A stretch of 64,000 bases of DNA from 4572-13 sp964594065 (GTDB lineage Bacteria; Planctomycetota; Phycisphaerae; Sedimentisphaerales; Anaerohalosphaeraceae). Positions 51,431-60,190 of this stretch are shown piece after piece; position 1 is the stretch's first letter; every line of letters starts with the position of its first letter. The notes under the pieces are model-generated. The model was not told where the DNA came from and searched no databases. It saw only the letters and a program-made list of their open reading frames with translations. The stretch is taken from positions 5,259 to 69,258 of the forward strand of contig CAZQKX010000013.1 of the NCBI GenBank assembly GCA_964594065.1. Direction: 5' to 3'. The translations under genes were made by a program, and so were the position numbers.

Positions 51431-52021
51431 ATGATGATACGTAAAGATTTATTTTTGACATGGTTTCAACAGCAGGTTCAGAATCGCTGGGCAAAGTGTG
51501 AGTTTACCGGCGTAGAGTTAAGTGACTGGTACTGGCGGCTGAAGGGGTTTGACGAGGCGACCTTGACCGATGCGGCCCGTCGGCATGCCATCAGTGATGA
51601 GCCGAAACGGCCGAGTCTGAAAAAGGTGTATGCGTATGCCAAAAGTCTGCAGCCGCAGCAAAAGCCGGGCAAGCGCAAAGAGCCAACAGGTGTGCCGGCG
51701 GCGCATACGTATATTCAGTGCGTGGCCAAGGATGAACGCGGCTGCGGACCAGTGGGGTGGTTTGTACCGATTTTGCTGTGGCCGTTTCATCGGACGTACA
51801 CGCAGGCGCATTTCCAGCAGGCCGCCGCCGATCAGTTGGCACTGCACCGGCGGGCTCGCGGCGGCGTCTGGGAGATCGTCAGCGCCGTGACCGAACGGGA
51901 CATGAACCATCGCCAGGCCAAGCTGACCGGCGAGTGGGACACCATCCAAAAAAACATCGAAAAGCTCCGCAACCACATCAAGGCATTCCGCAAAAAGGCG
52001 GCCAGCGGCAGCAACCCGTAA
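51431..52021 (+). CDS. Phage helicase-loader-like protein
   Basis: A 196-residue protein; AAGGAG precedes tandem ATGs. Residues about 12-65 (WFQQQVQNRWAKCEFTGVEL, WYWRLKGFDEATLTDAARRH, PKRPSLKKVYAYA) have the W...L..FD......A...H....P spacing of phage G39P-type helicase loaders. The middle has CVAKDERGCGPVGWF and the C-terminus is a basic helical region (NIEKLRNHIKAFRKKAASG). The call is tentative. A short terminator follows the stop directly. Confidence 0.6.
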   Translation: MMIRKDLFLTWFQQQVQNRWAKCEFTGVELSDWYWRLKGFDEATLTDAARRHAISDEPKRPSLKKVYAYAKSLQPQQKPGKRKEPTGVPAAHTYIQCVAKDERGCGPVGWFVPILLWPFHRTYTQAHFQQAAADQLALHRRARGGVWEIVSAVTERDMNHRQAKLTGEWDTIQKNIEKLRNHIKAFRKKAASGSNP

Positions 52022-52023
52022 AT

Positions 52024-52043
52024 AGCGTTCTAAAACGCTTTTC
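52024..52043 (+). terminator. Short rho-independent terminator
   Basis: AGCGTT-CTAA-AACGCT followed by TTTT begins three bases after the stop of the helicase-loader-like gene. Confidence 0.6.
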
Positions 52044-52179
52044 CCCGGCCACCCGCAGCGTGACCGTGCGGCCCGATGACGTTTATTCGCATGGCTTGCG
52101 ATAGCGTTTCTATTTTTTATCATGTCGCGGGTGCCGCAAACATTTATAACCCACACTTTTTTTGAAAGGAGCAACCACA

Positions 52180-52605
52180 ATGCAGCACACATCACAGACA
52201 ACCCGTTTAACCAAAAAGCAGCGTGACCTGATCGATGCACTCGCTGACGGGAAAACCCCGTCGGAGGCGATCGCTGAATGCAACGTAACACCGGCGGTCT
52301 TTCGCAGATGGCTGGGCGGTGAGGCGTTTGCCGCAGAGATGGCTGTGCGTCAGGATATCGCACGCCGTCAAAGCAAGCTGATGCTGGCAAAGTCCGCAAC
52401 CGAGGCGGCAGCAAATCTGATCGGGCTGCTGAAAGCAGAGCAGCCGGAAACCGCCCGCAAAGCGTGCCTGGATGTGCTGGCCCTGACCGGCACACAAGCC
52501 AAAAAAGAAACCGCCGGGATACCTCTCCCGCAACCGAAACCACAGCCGCTGGATGAAGCCACCGCCGCAAAAATGCTGGATATTTTAGCGGAAGAGAGTG
52601 CTTAA
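52180..52605 (+). CDS. Phage terminase small-subunit-like helix-turn-helix protein
   Basis: The start at 52180 follows AAAGGAG. The 141-residue protein has LTKKQRDLIDALADGKTPSE, then ATAECN-like IAECNVTPAVFRRWL at about 12-50, a helix-turn-helix opening of the type found in phage terminase small subunits and phBC6A51-like proteins. A helical middle (FAAEMAVRQDIARRQSKLML) and a Pro/Gln linker follow, ending with ATAAKMLDILAEE. It belongs with the phage-like genes at 50061 and 51431. Without the large terminase subunit nearby, packaging is unlikely now. Confidence 0.6.
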   Translation: MQHTSQTTRLTKKQRDLIDALADGKTPSEAIAECNVTPAVFRRWLGGEAFAAEMAVRQDIARRQSKLMLAKSATEAAANLIGLLKAEQPETARKACLDVLALTGTQAKKETAGIPLPQPKPQPLDEATAAKMLDILAEESA

Positions 52606-52776
52606 ACAATTGCGTTTTCGGGTGCCTAACGGGCGATTCTTGACATTTCCCTGTCCGTTGTGTATAATATGTTTCATTGACAAACCCAGGTTTCAGCTTC
52701 GCAGCAGCAGGTGGGCCTGTCCATGCAGGCAATCATCCAAACCCGTTTGGTGATGTAATTTTCAAGAGGAGGTACG

Positions 52777-55080
52777 ATGTCAGGCAAAAAGAAAAGTCAC
52801 TCCGTTTTCATTGGCCGGTTGATCTTATTACTGCTGCTTTTCGTTTTTCCGAGCAAGCAGGCATTCGCCGTCATCTACGGCGATGACGACCGTATGGATA
52901 TTTACGAAGTTACGGACTCGGATCTTCAGGGCCTGGCCGACAGTGTAGTGATGCTCATGGATTCAGCCGATGTGTTCTGCAGCAACGGCAGCTGCAGCCT
53001 GCTGAATCTTCAGAGCCTGGCCGACTGGTACCTGTCCGAAGACCCGATCGGCAGCGGAAACCCGATCTGCATCGATGAGCGTTTTATAGACCAGCCGACC
53101 GCGGGATTTTGTTCCGGAATGGTGGTGGGCCCCGATCTTATTGCTACCGCGGGACATTGCATCGAAAACCAGTCCGATTGTCAGAGCACGGTATTTGTAT
53201 TTAACTATCATATGCTGGATGCCAGCACCCCCGTAACGATATTTCCCGAAGACGATGTTTATTATGGTCTGGAAATTGTTGCTCACAGTGAAGATGAAAC
53301 CGGCGTCTGGTCCGATGATTATGCAATTGTTCGTGTGGACCGGCCGATCGAAGGGCGTCAGGCGGTCCCCATCCGAAGAAGCGGTGCTGTTGAAGATTCC
53401 GGCATCGGAGAATTGCTTGTGATCGGGCACCCGACCGGGCTTCCGACAAAGATCGACGATGGAGGCCATGTAACCGGAGGGACAGGCCTGGACACCTTTT
53501 ATACCTCCACGGACAGCTTTCATGGTAATTCAGGCTCAGGCGTTTTTAGCAGGGACGGACTTGACGGAACAAGAATATTGCTGGAAGGGATACTCGTAAG
53601 AGGCTATCATGATCATTTTGAAACCGATCCGGACGGCAACTGTGATAAAGTGATACGCTGTCCGGACGAAGGCTGCCCGGAACTGGAAACGGTAGTTCGG
53701 GCAACCGCGTTTGCCGAGCATATCCCCTCCGACTATATCGTTGTCTTTACGGACCCGAATTCCAAAAATGATGCCGTTGCTTCGGCGTCCTTTCCGATCC
53801 TGCATGACTATACGCTCATCCCGGGCTTTGCCGCACATCTTGACTATCCGCAGATACAGCAGCTCGAAGCCAATCCGAATGTGGAGTACATCGAACCCGA
53901 CCTACCGATCTATCTGTCCGAGCTTTCGACCCAGTCCACCCCGGCCGCAGTGGCCGGTGAGGTAATTCCCGACGGCGTCGTTCAGATCGGTGCGCCCGCG
54001 GTCTGGCCGACAACGACCGGCGAAGGCGCGGTGATTTGTGTGCTGGATACGGGATTGGAACTGGATCATCCGGACAGGCCGGAATCGATCGCACCCGGCT
54101 GGGATTTTATCAAGGACGATCCGGATGTTACTGATGACGAAGGCCACGGTACGCATGTAGCGGGTACTGTTGGCGCTGCTATGGGCAATGGAATCGGAGT
54201 TGCGGGCACTGCTCCAAACATAACAATTATGCCGCTGCGGTTCTTAGGCCCCGACGGTGGTTATACAAGCGATGCGATCATGGGAATTGAATACGCAGCC
54301 GCCAACGGTGCGCACGCGATAAATATGAGCTGGGGAACTCCGGATTACTCACAGTCCCTGGAAGAAGCCGTCAATAAGGCCGGCGCCGCAGGACTTTTGA
54401 TGATCGCTTCAGCCGGTGACGCCGGAGCAGATGTGCCGCATTATCCCTCCGCCTACGACAACGACAGTATCATCTCTGTCGGGGCTTCAACGCCATGGGG
54501 CAGTAGAGCTGATTTTTCAAACTACGGCAGCTCGGTTGATATTGTCGCACCCGGCGTTGACGTCCTGTCAACAACCAATGGTATCGATACTTATGACCAC
54601 AGATCGAGTACAGATATGGCTGTGCCTCATGTGACAGGAACCGTCGCGCTGCTGGCTACATGGAAGGGATCCAGTATGACCGCGCCGCAGGAGATACGCA
54701 AAGCGATGGAGCAGACCGCAGAGGACCTTGGTATTCCGGGACGTGATGATTATTACGGACACGGTTTGCTGAATGCGGAAAAGGCGCTGGCGTATTTGAT
54801 GGCCGGCGGCATACCGTCTGACTGCGCGCAGGTTCATGATTTCGGCTACGGCTATCTGTCTGACCTGAATAACGACTGTACCGTATCATTGCTCGATTTG
54901 GAACTGCTGGCGATTGAATGGCTGGGCAGTTGCGATGACAGCAATCAATGGTGCAATCGGAGTGATTTCGCCGGAAGCGGAAATGTGTCACTGCCGGACT
55001 TTGCAACGTTTGCCGCCCAATGGCTCTCTTGTAACGACCCGCAGGAATTGAACTGCTCGCCGCATATACCAAACTGGTAA
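52777..55080 (+). CDS. Secreted double protease: trypsin-like S1, I9 prodomain, degenerate subtilisin S8, dockerin-like tail
   Basis: Of 767 residues, 1-32 are a signal peptide. Residues about 105-315 are an S1 domain with the full triad: His127 (ATAGHC), Asp181 (DDYAIV) and Ser252 (HGNSGSG). Residues about 318-380 resemble the I9 propeptide (DYIVVFTDP...NVEYIEPDL). Residues about 395-690 are an S8 domain with Asp424 (VLDTGLELDH) and His457 (GHGTHVAGT), but the oxyanion Asn is Asp548 (ASAGDAG) and the catalytic Ser is Asp613 (SSTDMAVPHV). The subtilisin half is therefore probably dead. The last 60 residues are dockerin-like (DLNNDCTVSLLDLELLAIEW, NVSLPDFATFAAQWL). GAGGAGG precedes the ATG. 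Confidence 0.92.
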   Translation: MSGKKKSHSVFIGRLILLLLLFVFPSKQAFAVIYGDDDRMDIYEVTDSDLQGLADSVVMLMDSADVFCSNGSCSLLNLQSLADWYLSEDPIGSGNPICIDERFIDQPTAGFCSGMVVGPDLIATAGHCIENQSDCQSTVFVFNYHMLDASTPVTIFPEDDVYYGLEIVAHSEDETGVWSDDYAIVRVDRPIEGRQAVPIRRSGAVEDSGIGELLVIGHPTGLPTKIDDGGHVTGGTGLDTFYTSTDSFHGNSGSGVFSRDGLDGTRILLEGILVRGYHDHFETDPDGNCDKVIRCPDEGCPELETVVRATAFAEHIPSDYIVVFTDPNSKNDAVASASFPILHDYTLIPGFAAHLDYPQIQQLEANPNVEYIEPDLPIYLSELSTQSTPAAVAGEVIPDGVVQIGAPAVWPTTTGEGAVICVLDTGLELDHPDRPESIAPGWDFIKDDPDVTDDEGHGTHVAGTVGAAMGNGIGVAGTAPNITIMPLRFLGPDGGYTSDAIMGIEYAAANGAHAINMSWGTPDYSQSLEEAVNKAGAAGLLMIASAGDAGADVPHYPSAYDNDSIISVGASTPWGSRADFSNYGSSVDIVAPGVDVLSTTNGIDTYDHRSSTDMAVPHVTGTVALLATWKGSSMTAPQEIRKAMEQTAEDLGIPGRDDYYGHGLLNAEKALAYLMAGGIPSDCAQVHDFGYGYLSDLNNDCTVSLLDLELLAIEWLGSCDDSNQWCNRSDFAGSGNVSLPDFATFAAQWLSCNDPQELNCSPHIPNW

Positions 55081-55351
55081 GAGTGAACTAAAGATTCCTG
55101 ACACCTTTATGTGCCACGACCGCCGGGGGCCGTTAACATCCGACAACGGCATTGATCGGGCTTGAGAAATAATGCCAATTTCGTGTTGCCCGGCAAAACC
55201 CATGCTTCGTAACCATCGCGTTTTCAGCAACTTAAGAGAGGGGGAGAATATTTTTGAAATTTCGCTTTTTTTCATGCAGGCCTTGTTGTCTAATTTACAT
55301 AGCAGAAAATTTCAAACAGGCTTTTTTATAATTCAGGCAAAGGGAGATATT
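55081..55351. other. Spacer without certain gene
   Basis: About 270 bases between the double protease gene and the tiny frame at 55352. I see no repeat of the main families and no convincing gene. Confidence 0.5.
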
Positions 55352-55408
55352 ATGAAAAAGTATCTTTTACTGTTTTATCTATTATCATCCTATTGTATTT
55401 CAGTTTGA
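55352..55408 (+). CDS. Tiny hydrophobic peptide or signal-peptide stump
   Basis: An 18-codon frame, MKKYLLLFYLLSSYCISV, with a strong ribosome site (AAAGGGAG, about six bases before ATG) and a TGA. It has the form of a signal peptide without a mature protein. It is 48 bases upstream of the hydrolase gene. Confidence 0.35.
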   Translation: MKKYLLLFYLLSSYCISV

Positions 55409-55456
55409 CATACCGACCGTAGACGATGATTAAAAATTTGCAAAAGGGGCTAAAAG

Positions 55457-56803
55457 ATGGGGAAACCAAAGCATACACAAGCTGTTGTTGTAATTCACGG
55501 TGTTGGCGAACAAAGGCCAATGGATACAGTCCGCGGTTTTGTTGAAGCCGTCCTGCCGGACACTGAATGGGGACAGAAGTATTTCAGCAAGCCGGATAAA
55601 ATGTCTGCATCGTTTGAGCTCAGGAAACTACAGGATCGAAACAAACCAAGAACACACTTTTATGAGTTTTACTGGGCTGATAAAGTCGAAGGAACTTCGC
55701 TGCGTCATATAGGAACGTGGTTCAGGTCCCTGTTGTTTACCTGGCCTCCAAAGCATCTGTTTTCTTTATGGTTGATTACCTGGATACTGACTGGGGTTGT
55801 GGTTGTCTCCTTAAGCACTGGCTTGTTAAGTGAATTAACAAGCAGTCTCCGGGGATCTTCATTTATTATTGCGGGTATTGGCACGGTTCTTTGGGCTTTT
55901 CTGCAGTTTTTTGTGATTTATTATATTGGGGACGCTGCCCGTTATCTGAGTGCCAGTCCTAAAAATATCGCGATGCGAAGAGCCATTCGGTCTGAGGGCG
56001 TCAAGCTTCTTAAAAATGTTATTGAAGGCAATTATGATAGAGTTATTATTGTGGGGCACAGCCTGGGTTCTGTTATAGCCTATGATATTTTGAAATATTT
56101 ATGGCAGGAATATTATCGAGATTACAGAACGCCCAAAGTTCATGAACAGCCCGCGATCAATGCCGTTGAACAAGCCGGGCAATCATTGTCTCCTGACCAG
56201 GCGAATACTCAGCAAGTATCGGATTTTCAGGATTTGCAGGTTAATCTCTGGAAAGAAATAAGACAGCTTGGTAATCCATGGAAAATTTCGGACCTGATTA
56301 CGCTCGGCAGTCCATTAGCTCACGCTGCCTTATTATTGGCTCGCGGCAAAGGGGATCTCAAAAACCGGCAGCAGCAAAGAGAACTGCCCACATGTCCGCC
56401 TATACCGGAGGAGACAAAAGAATCCGAAGAGAAAAAATATTCTTTTCAAGGGTGGGAGCCTTACGATACCGGTACCGAAAAAGTGCAATTAAAAATTCTT
56501 CATCATTCCGCCCATTTTGCTTTTACACGCTGGACAAATATTTACTTCCCTGCTTATGGCGGCCTTTTTGGAGATCTGGTCGGCGGGCCGCTTCACAAGT
56601 GGTTCGGGCCGGGGATACGTGACATTCCTGTGACAACATCGAGATGGAAGGGATTGGCGAAGTATTGCCTGGCAGCGCATACTTCTTATTGGTTCAAGAG
56701 CAAAAAATGCTCACAGACAGCATCGGCAGTTGAGAAAACACCCAAACAGGCTCTGAAGGTTCTGGATGAGACACTGGACTTAAAAGGCAAAAAGATTTAT
56801 TAG
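55457..56803 (+). CDS. Membrane-associated alpha/beta-hydrolase
   Basis: A 448-residue protein. Residues about 10-25 (AVVVIHGVGEQRPMDTVRGF) hold the HGVGEQ oxyanion-type loop, about 100-160 contain two membrane helices (LFSLWLITWILTGVVVVSLS and IIAGIGTVLWAFLQFFVIYY), and VIIVGHSLGSVIAYDILKYL near residue 200 is the nucleophile elbow G-H-S-L-G. A late His in HHSAHFAFTRW may complete the triad. The family (HGVGEQ hydrolases with inserted helices) is widespread and mostly uncharacterised, probably lipases or esterases. AAGGGGC precedes the ATG. Confidence 0.82.
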   Translation: MGKPKHTQAVVVIHGVGEQRPMDTVRGFVEAVLPDTEWGQKYFSKPDKMSASFELRKLQDRNKPRTHFYEFYWADKVEGTSLRHIGTWFRSLLFTWPPKHLFSLWLITWILTGVVVVSLSTGLLSELTSSLRGSSFIIAGIGTVLWAFLQFFVIYYIGDAARYLSASPKNIAMRRAIRSEGVKLLKNVIEGNYDRVIIVGHSLGSVIAYDILKYLWQEYYRDYRTPKVHEQPAINAVEQAGQSLSPDQANTQQVSDFQDLQVNLWKEIRQLGNPWKISDLITLGSPLAHAALLLARGKGDLKNRQQQRELPTCPPIPEETKESEEKKYSFQGWEPYDTGTEKVQLKILHHSAHFAFTRWTNIYFPAYGGLFGDLVGGPLHKWFGPGIRDIPVTTSRWKGLAKYCLAAHTSYWFKSKKCSQTASAVEKTPKQALKVLDETLDLKGKKIY

Positions 56804-57031
56804 CAACTGCGTATGCGCGGCTGAAAGAAACCAGGCCGATGGGTGTCACAATAGCATGGAGCGCAAGCGACATGATAAAGCAATATCAAATATCTATCCC
56901 GGCGCTGGCGCTTCGGGCTTCTGTATCAATCGTCCTTTATCAATCTTGGTTTGTCCTTGACAAACTCACGCCGGCGAAGATAATAGTATGCGTAGAGTGT
57001 GTATACAAGGCACACAGGGAGGTTGGGCTTT
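56804..57031. repeat. Inverted copy of the composite repeat
   Basis: At 56853-56925 the minus strand matches the composite repeat of 12411-12529 and 38597-38720 (TCATGTCGCTTGCGCTCCAT, TTGATATTGC, GCCAGCGCCGGGATAGATAT). No gene is seen. Confidence 0.7.
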
Positions 57032-58819
57032 ATGAAAAACCTGTTCCGCTATTACGTTCGCCATAAAAAGCAGACGCATTCGGCCTTTTGGCTGCGGCTG
57101 ATTTTGCCGGTTGTCGGATTATTCGCGCTGGTCTGGTTTTTAATCCGTGTGATCCCCAAGCCCAGCCGGGCAACGTACCCCTGCCAGCGCATTGCGTTTC
57201 CGCTGGCTTCGGCTTTCGTCATCTGGCTGATAGGCATTTTCGCATCGGTTCATTTTGTCCGCCGCGCCGGGCGCTTGTTTTCACAGAAGAGGCGGTGGGT
57301 CGGTACCATCTGCCTTGCGGTCAGTGTTCTGATTCTTTGGACCGCGCTGTCGGTGACATCGCAGCGAAAGGCCCGCGCTGATGAGCCGATTCGCAATGAT
57401 CCGGTCGGCGTTGCCAAAGGTATCTTTCCCGGGCGCGTTGTCTGGGTGCACGATCCAAACGCCACCGACTGGGACCAGGCCGCGGGCACCTATTCATGGC
57501 AGGACGAACACACCTCGCAAAAACACGTCGATGCCATGGTCGCCAAAGCCGTCCGCCAATTGACCGGCTGCGATACGGATGCCGCCGCCTGGGATGCGCT
57601 GTTTCGGCACTTTAACACCGAACACGGTAAAGGCGATGTCGGCTACAGTCCCGGCGAAAAGATCACCATCAAAGCCAACCTGACCACCTGCAATCATCGG
57701 CTGGCCGGATGGACGATCGACGCAGCCACCTATCAGAAACAGGCCTACCTGGATAAATCCGATACCAATCCGCAGGTCATCGTCGCCCTGCTGCGACAGC
57801 TTGTGTTTAAAGCCGGCGTCGAGCCCAATGCGATCGCAGTCGGCGATACGCTTGCCTACTTCCCCAATCAATGGTGGGATATCTGCCACGATGAATTTCC
57901 GAACGTCATCTACTTCGGTTACGGCGGTTTGCACGGACGCGTCCAAAGCGTTGCCTCGCCGGTCCGTCAATACTGGTCGGACCCGAACCTGCCGGTTGTC
58001 GATGCCAACGATTTCATTCCGGCTTTGTATGCCGAAGCCGATTACCAGATTAACCTTCCCGTGTTAAAAAGCCACGGCTCCGGCGGGATTACCCTTAACG
58101 CCAAGAATCACTACGGCTCGTACAACCGTACGCCCGATGATGCGGCGTTTTATCCTTTGCACCCAAGCCTTGCCGCAAACGCAACCCAGACACCGCAGTA
58201 CCGTGCACTGGTCGACATCATGGGGCATCCGCACATGGGCGGCAAGACACTGCTGTATATGATCGACGGTCTTTACGGCGGACAGAAATGGCAAGGTACG
58301 CCCGAGAAGTTTCTGCAGGAACCGTTTTACAATGACTGGCCGTCCAGTATTCTTGTTTCGCAGGACCCGGTCGCGGCTGACTGCGTCGGCATGGATATAC
58401 TCTGGGACGAATGGCCGGAAACCGTACAGATCAGCGCTGTCGACGATTATCTTCTGGAAGCAGCGCAGGCGGACGCCCCGCCCTCGGGAACATTCTACGA
58501 CCCGGACGGTGATGGCACCGCGCTGGCAAGCCTGGGTGTGTATGAACGCTGGAACAACGCAACCGACCGGCAGTATTCACGCAATCTCGATCCGATCAAT
58601 GGCACCGGTATCGAACTGGTTTATATCAAGATGACCACACACCGGGGCGACTTGAATTCCGATGGGACGGTCGAAGGCATCGACCTGATACAACTGGCCG
58701 ACCAATGGCTCTGGCTGGGCCAGCCCGGGCAAATCCGCGAAGACATCAGCGAAGACGGCAGCGTCAACCTCGACGACTTCCGCATCCTGTCGACCCAATG
58801 GGGCACGGTCGCCGATTAA
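57032..58819 (+). CDS. DUF362-domain protein with three membrane helices and dockerin-like tail
   Basis: The start at 57032 follows GGGAGGT. Of 595 residues, the N-terminus has three membrane helices (about 16-36, 50-70 and 88-106). The body (about 120-510) is a DUF362 domain: KITIKANLTTCNHR, NPQVIVALLRQLVFKAGVEP, AEADYQINLPVLKSHGSGGI, LNAKNHYGSYNRT, LYMIDGLYGGQKWQG and SQDPVAADCVGMDILWDEW. The ferredoxin-type cysteines of some DUF362 proteins are absent. The last 65 residues carry two dockerin-like units (GDLNSDGTVEGIDLIQLADQ, DISEDGSVNLDDFRILSTQW). DUF362 function is unknown. Confidence 0.87.
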   Translation: MKNLFRYYVRHKKQTHSAFWLRLILPVVGLFALVWFLIRVIPKPSRATYPCQRIAFPLASAFVIWLIGIFASVHFVRRAGRLFSQKRRWVGTICLAVSVLILWTALSVTSQRKARADEPIRNDPVGVAKGIFPGRVVWVHDPNATDWDQAAGTYSWQDEHTSQKHVDAMVAKAVRQLTGCDTDAAAWDALFRHFNTEHGKGDVGYSPGEKITIKANLTTCNHRLAGWTIDAATYQKQAYLDKSDTNPQVIVALLRQLVFKAGVEPNAIAVGDTLAYFPNQWWDICHDEFPNVIYFGYGGLHGRVQSVASPVRQYWSDPNLPVVDANDFIPALYAEADYQINLPVLKSHGSGGITLNAKNHYGSYNRTPDDAAFYPLHPSLAANATQTPQYRALVDIMGHPHMGGKTLLYMIDGLYGGQKWQGTPEKFLQEPFYNDWPSSILVSQDPVAADCVGMDILWDEWPETVQISAVDDYLLEAAQADAPPSGTFYDPDGDGTALASLGVYERWNNATDRQYSRNLDPINGTGIELVYIKMTTHRGDLNSDGTVEGIDLIQLADQWLWLGQPGQIREDISEDGSVNLDDFRILSTQWGTVAD

Positions 58820-58829
58820 ACACTGCTTT

Positions 58830-58930
58830 GTCATTCCCGCAACACTCTGTCATTCCCGCGAATGGCGCCGAATCCAGCGATAAAGGAAGCTGTAACAATA
58901 CCGCTGGACCCCCGCCTCCGCGGGGGTGAC
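58830..58930. repeat. GTCATTCCCGC hairpin repeat
   Basis: A half copy at 58830, then a full inverted repeat at 58849-58930 (GTCATTCCCGCGAATGGCGC ... CGCCTCCGCGGGGGTGAC). Confidence 0.75.
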
Positions 58931-58979
58931 GAAAGTGATACTTCATTTCAATCAACCGCTGCCACCCGTTTGTTGTCTG

Positions 58980-59142
58980 GTCATTCCGAACGAAAGTGAG
59001 GGATCTGTTTAAACAGGAAAATTCCTTTTTGCTCGGTTATTGCCAATAGCAGTTAAAGCTCAAATTATCAACATGCACTAACAAAAAGGAATCGCCTTCG
59101 GCGGCTGTTGAAATAGATCCCTCGGCTGACGCTCGGGATGAC
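58980..59142. mobile_element. MITE-like inverted-repeat element, copy 2
   Basis: The ends GTCATTCCGAACGAAAGTGA + GGGATCTGTTTAAACAG and CTGTTGAAATAGATCCCTCG + GCTGACGCTCGGGATGAC are inverted repeats of about 37 bases. The core of roughly 90 bases has no gene. Copy 1 is at 16758-16954. Confidence 0.65.
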
Positions 59143-59193
59143 ATTTCACGAAAGAGTCAGTCTGACCTTTTTAATTTTCCTGACTAGATTGAT

Positions 59194-59853
59194 TCAAAGA
59201 TTCTTTTTTGCATTCTTGGATTTCTTGGATCCTTTGATTCGTGAAATAAGAATTATTAAAAACGGTGGAAGAAAGAATAGCATCATTGAAGATTCTGCCC
59301 TAAAAGGGCACCAATAAAATCCCTCTTTAATTATTACTTTCTTCATCCCATTTGGTTTTTCTTCGAAAAGCTGTGTTCTTATAATTCCATACTTAAATTT
59401 TATTGCACTTCCACTTTGTGTTTTTATACAAGTATTATAGTCACTTCTTACAAAGTCTTCAGGAGGCGAGGTTTTGCTAACAAGAATTCCCATTCTATCA
59501 TAAGTTGTGCAATCCCCTCGAGGGGAGATTATATTTATTAAACCTTGTTCACATACATAAACATTTGCATTATGAAAAGGTGTATTTACAAACCATCCAC
59601 GAATATATTCACCTTCTTTTGTAAAGATTTGAAGGCGATGTAAGGTACCAGTATAAGTAAACAACTCTCCTTTATCTGTTAAGCCAATGCTGTCCAATTT
59701 CCCGAGAGGAAAGCTAATTTTTTCTGTAGTTAACTCAAAACCCAATTTGGCTATAACATGACAAGATAACATAGTTATAAAACCAAGGAGTCCAATGAAA
59801 AGCCAAGACCACAAAATTGTGTTGGCAAGCTTCTTTAGTATTTTTTTATTCAT
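59194..59853 (-). CDS. Hypothetical two-helix membrane protein
   Basis: I do not recognise this 219-residue protein. It has a membrane helix at about residues 13-37 (TILWSWLFIGLLGFITMLSC), an extracytoplasmic domain of about 145 residues with possible NHL/propeller-like strands (LDSIGLTDKGELFTYTGTLH, RLQIFTKEGEYIRGWFVNTP), a second helix near 190-208 (SMMLFFLPPFLIILISRI) and a lysine-rich cytoplasmic tail. AT-rich composition contrasts with flanking genes. Confidence 0.7.
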   Translation of the reverse strand: MNKKILKKLANTILWSWLFIGLLGFITMLSCHVIAKLGFELTTEKISFPLGKLDSIGLTDKGELFTYTGTLHRLQIFTKEGEYIRGWFVNTPFHNANVYVCEQGLINIISPRGDCTTYDRMGILVSKTSPPEDFVRSDYNTCIKTQSGSAIKFKYGIIRTQLFEEKPNGMKKVIIKEGFYWCPFRAESSMMLFFLPPFLIILISRIKGSKKSKNAKKNL

Positions 59854-60139
59854 AAGGCAAATTGGTTAAATACGGCAACGGGTGGCCGCCGCTGAATCCG
59901 TCAGGATAAAGCGGATGGTTAAAACTGCCAATGTCAGTCATTGAAACACACTGGAATAATACCAGTTGTGGGGGCTTGTGACAAGTTTCTTTCGAACGAC
60001 GGGTGGCAGTGGTCGAATGAAATGAGGTGGATGGACGTTCCATAGCCATCCACTTCGCTTTGCTCAGTGGCTGCCACATCCCCCAAAAAAGGCATAACAA
60101 CAGGGCTGCTTTGCATTTTACACAAATTTTACACTTTCC
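59854..60139. repeat. Intergenic region with inverted GCTGCCACCCG block
   Basis: No gene is seen. Near 60000-60030 GACGGGTGGCAGTGG and CGAATGAAATGAGG are the inverted form of the block at 9409 and 17066. Confidence 0.6.
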
Positions 60140-60170
60140 TGTCAACCTTTCGGGTACTATGATTGTCTAA
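60140..60170 (+). promoter_or_regulatory. ECF-type promoter of the sigma/anti-sigma operon
   Basis: TGTCAACCTTT (60140-60150) and GTCTAA (60165-60170) are spaced as in ECF-dependent promoters (AAC-type -35, GTC-type -10), 20 bases before the sigma start codon, suggesting self-activation. Confidence 0.5.
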
Positions 60171-60190
60171 GGATACAACGGGACAACACA

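Noticed and set aside
51431..52605. Complete prophage
   Set aside because: No integrase, capsid, portal or large terminase gene is visible; only replication-like and small helix-turn-helix genes remain.
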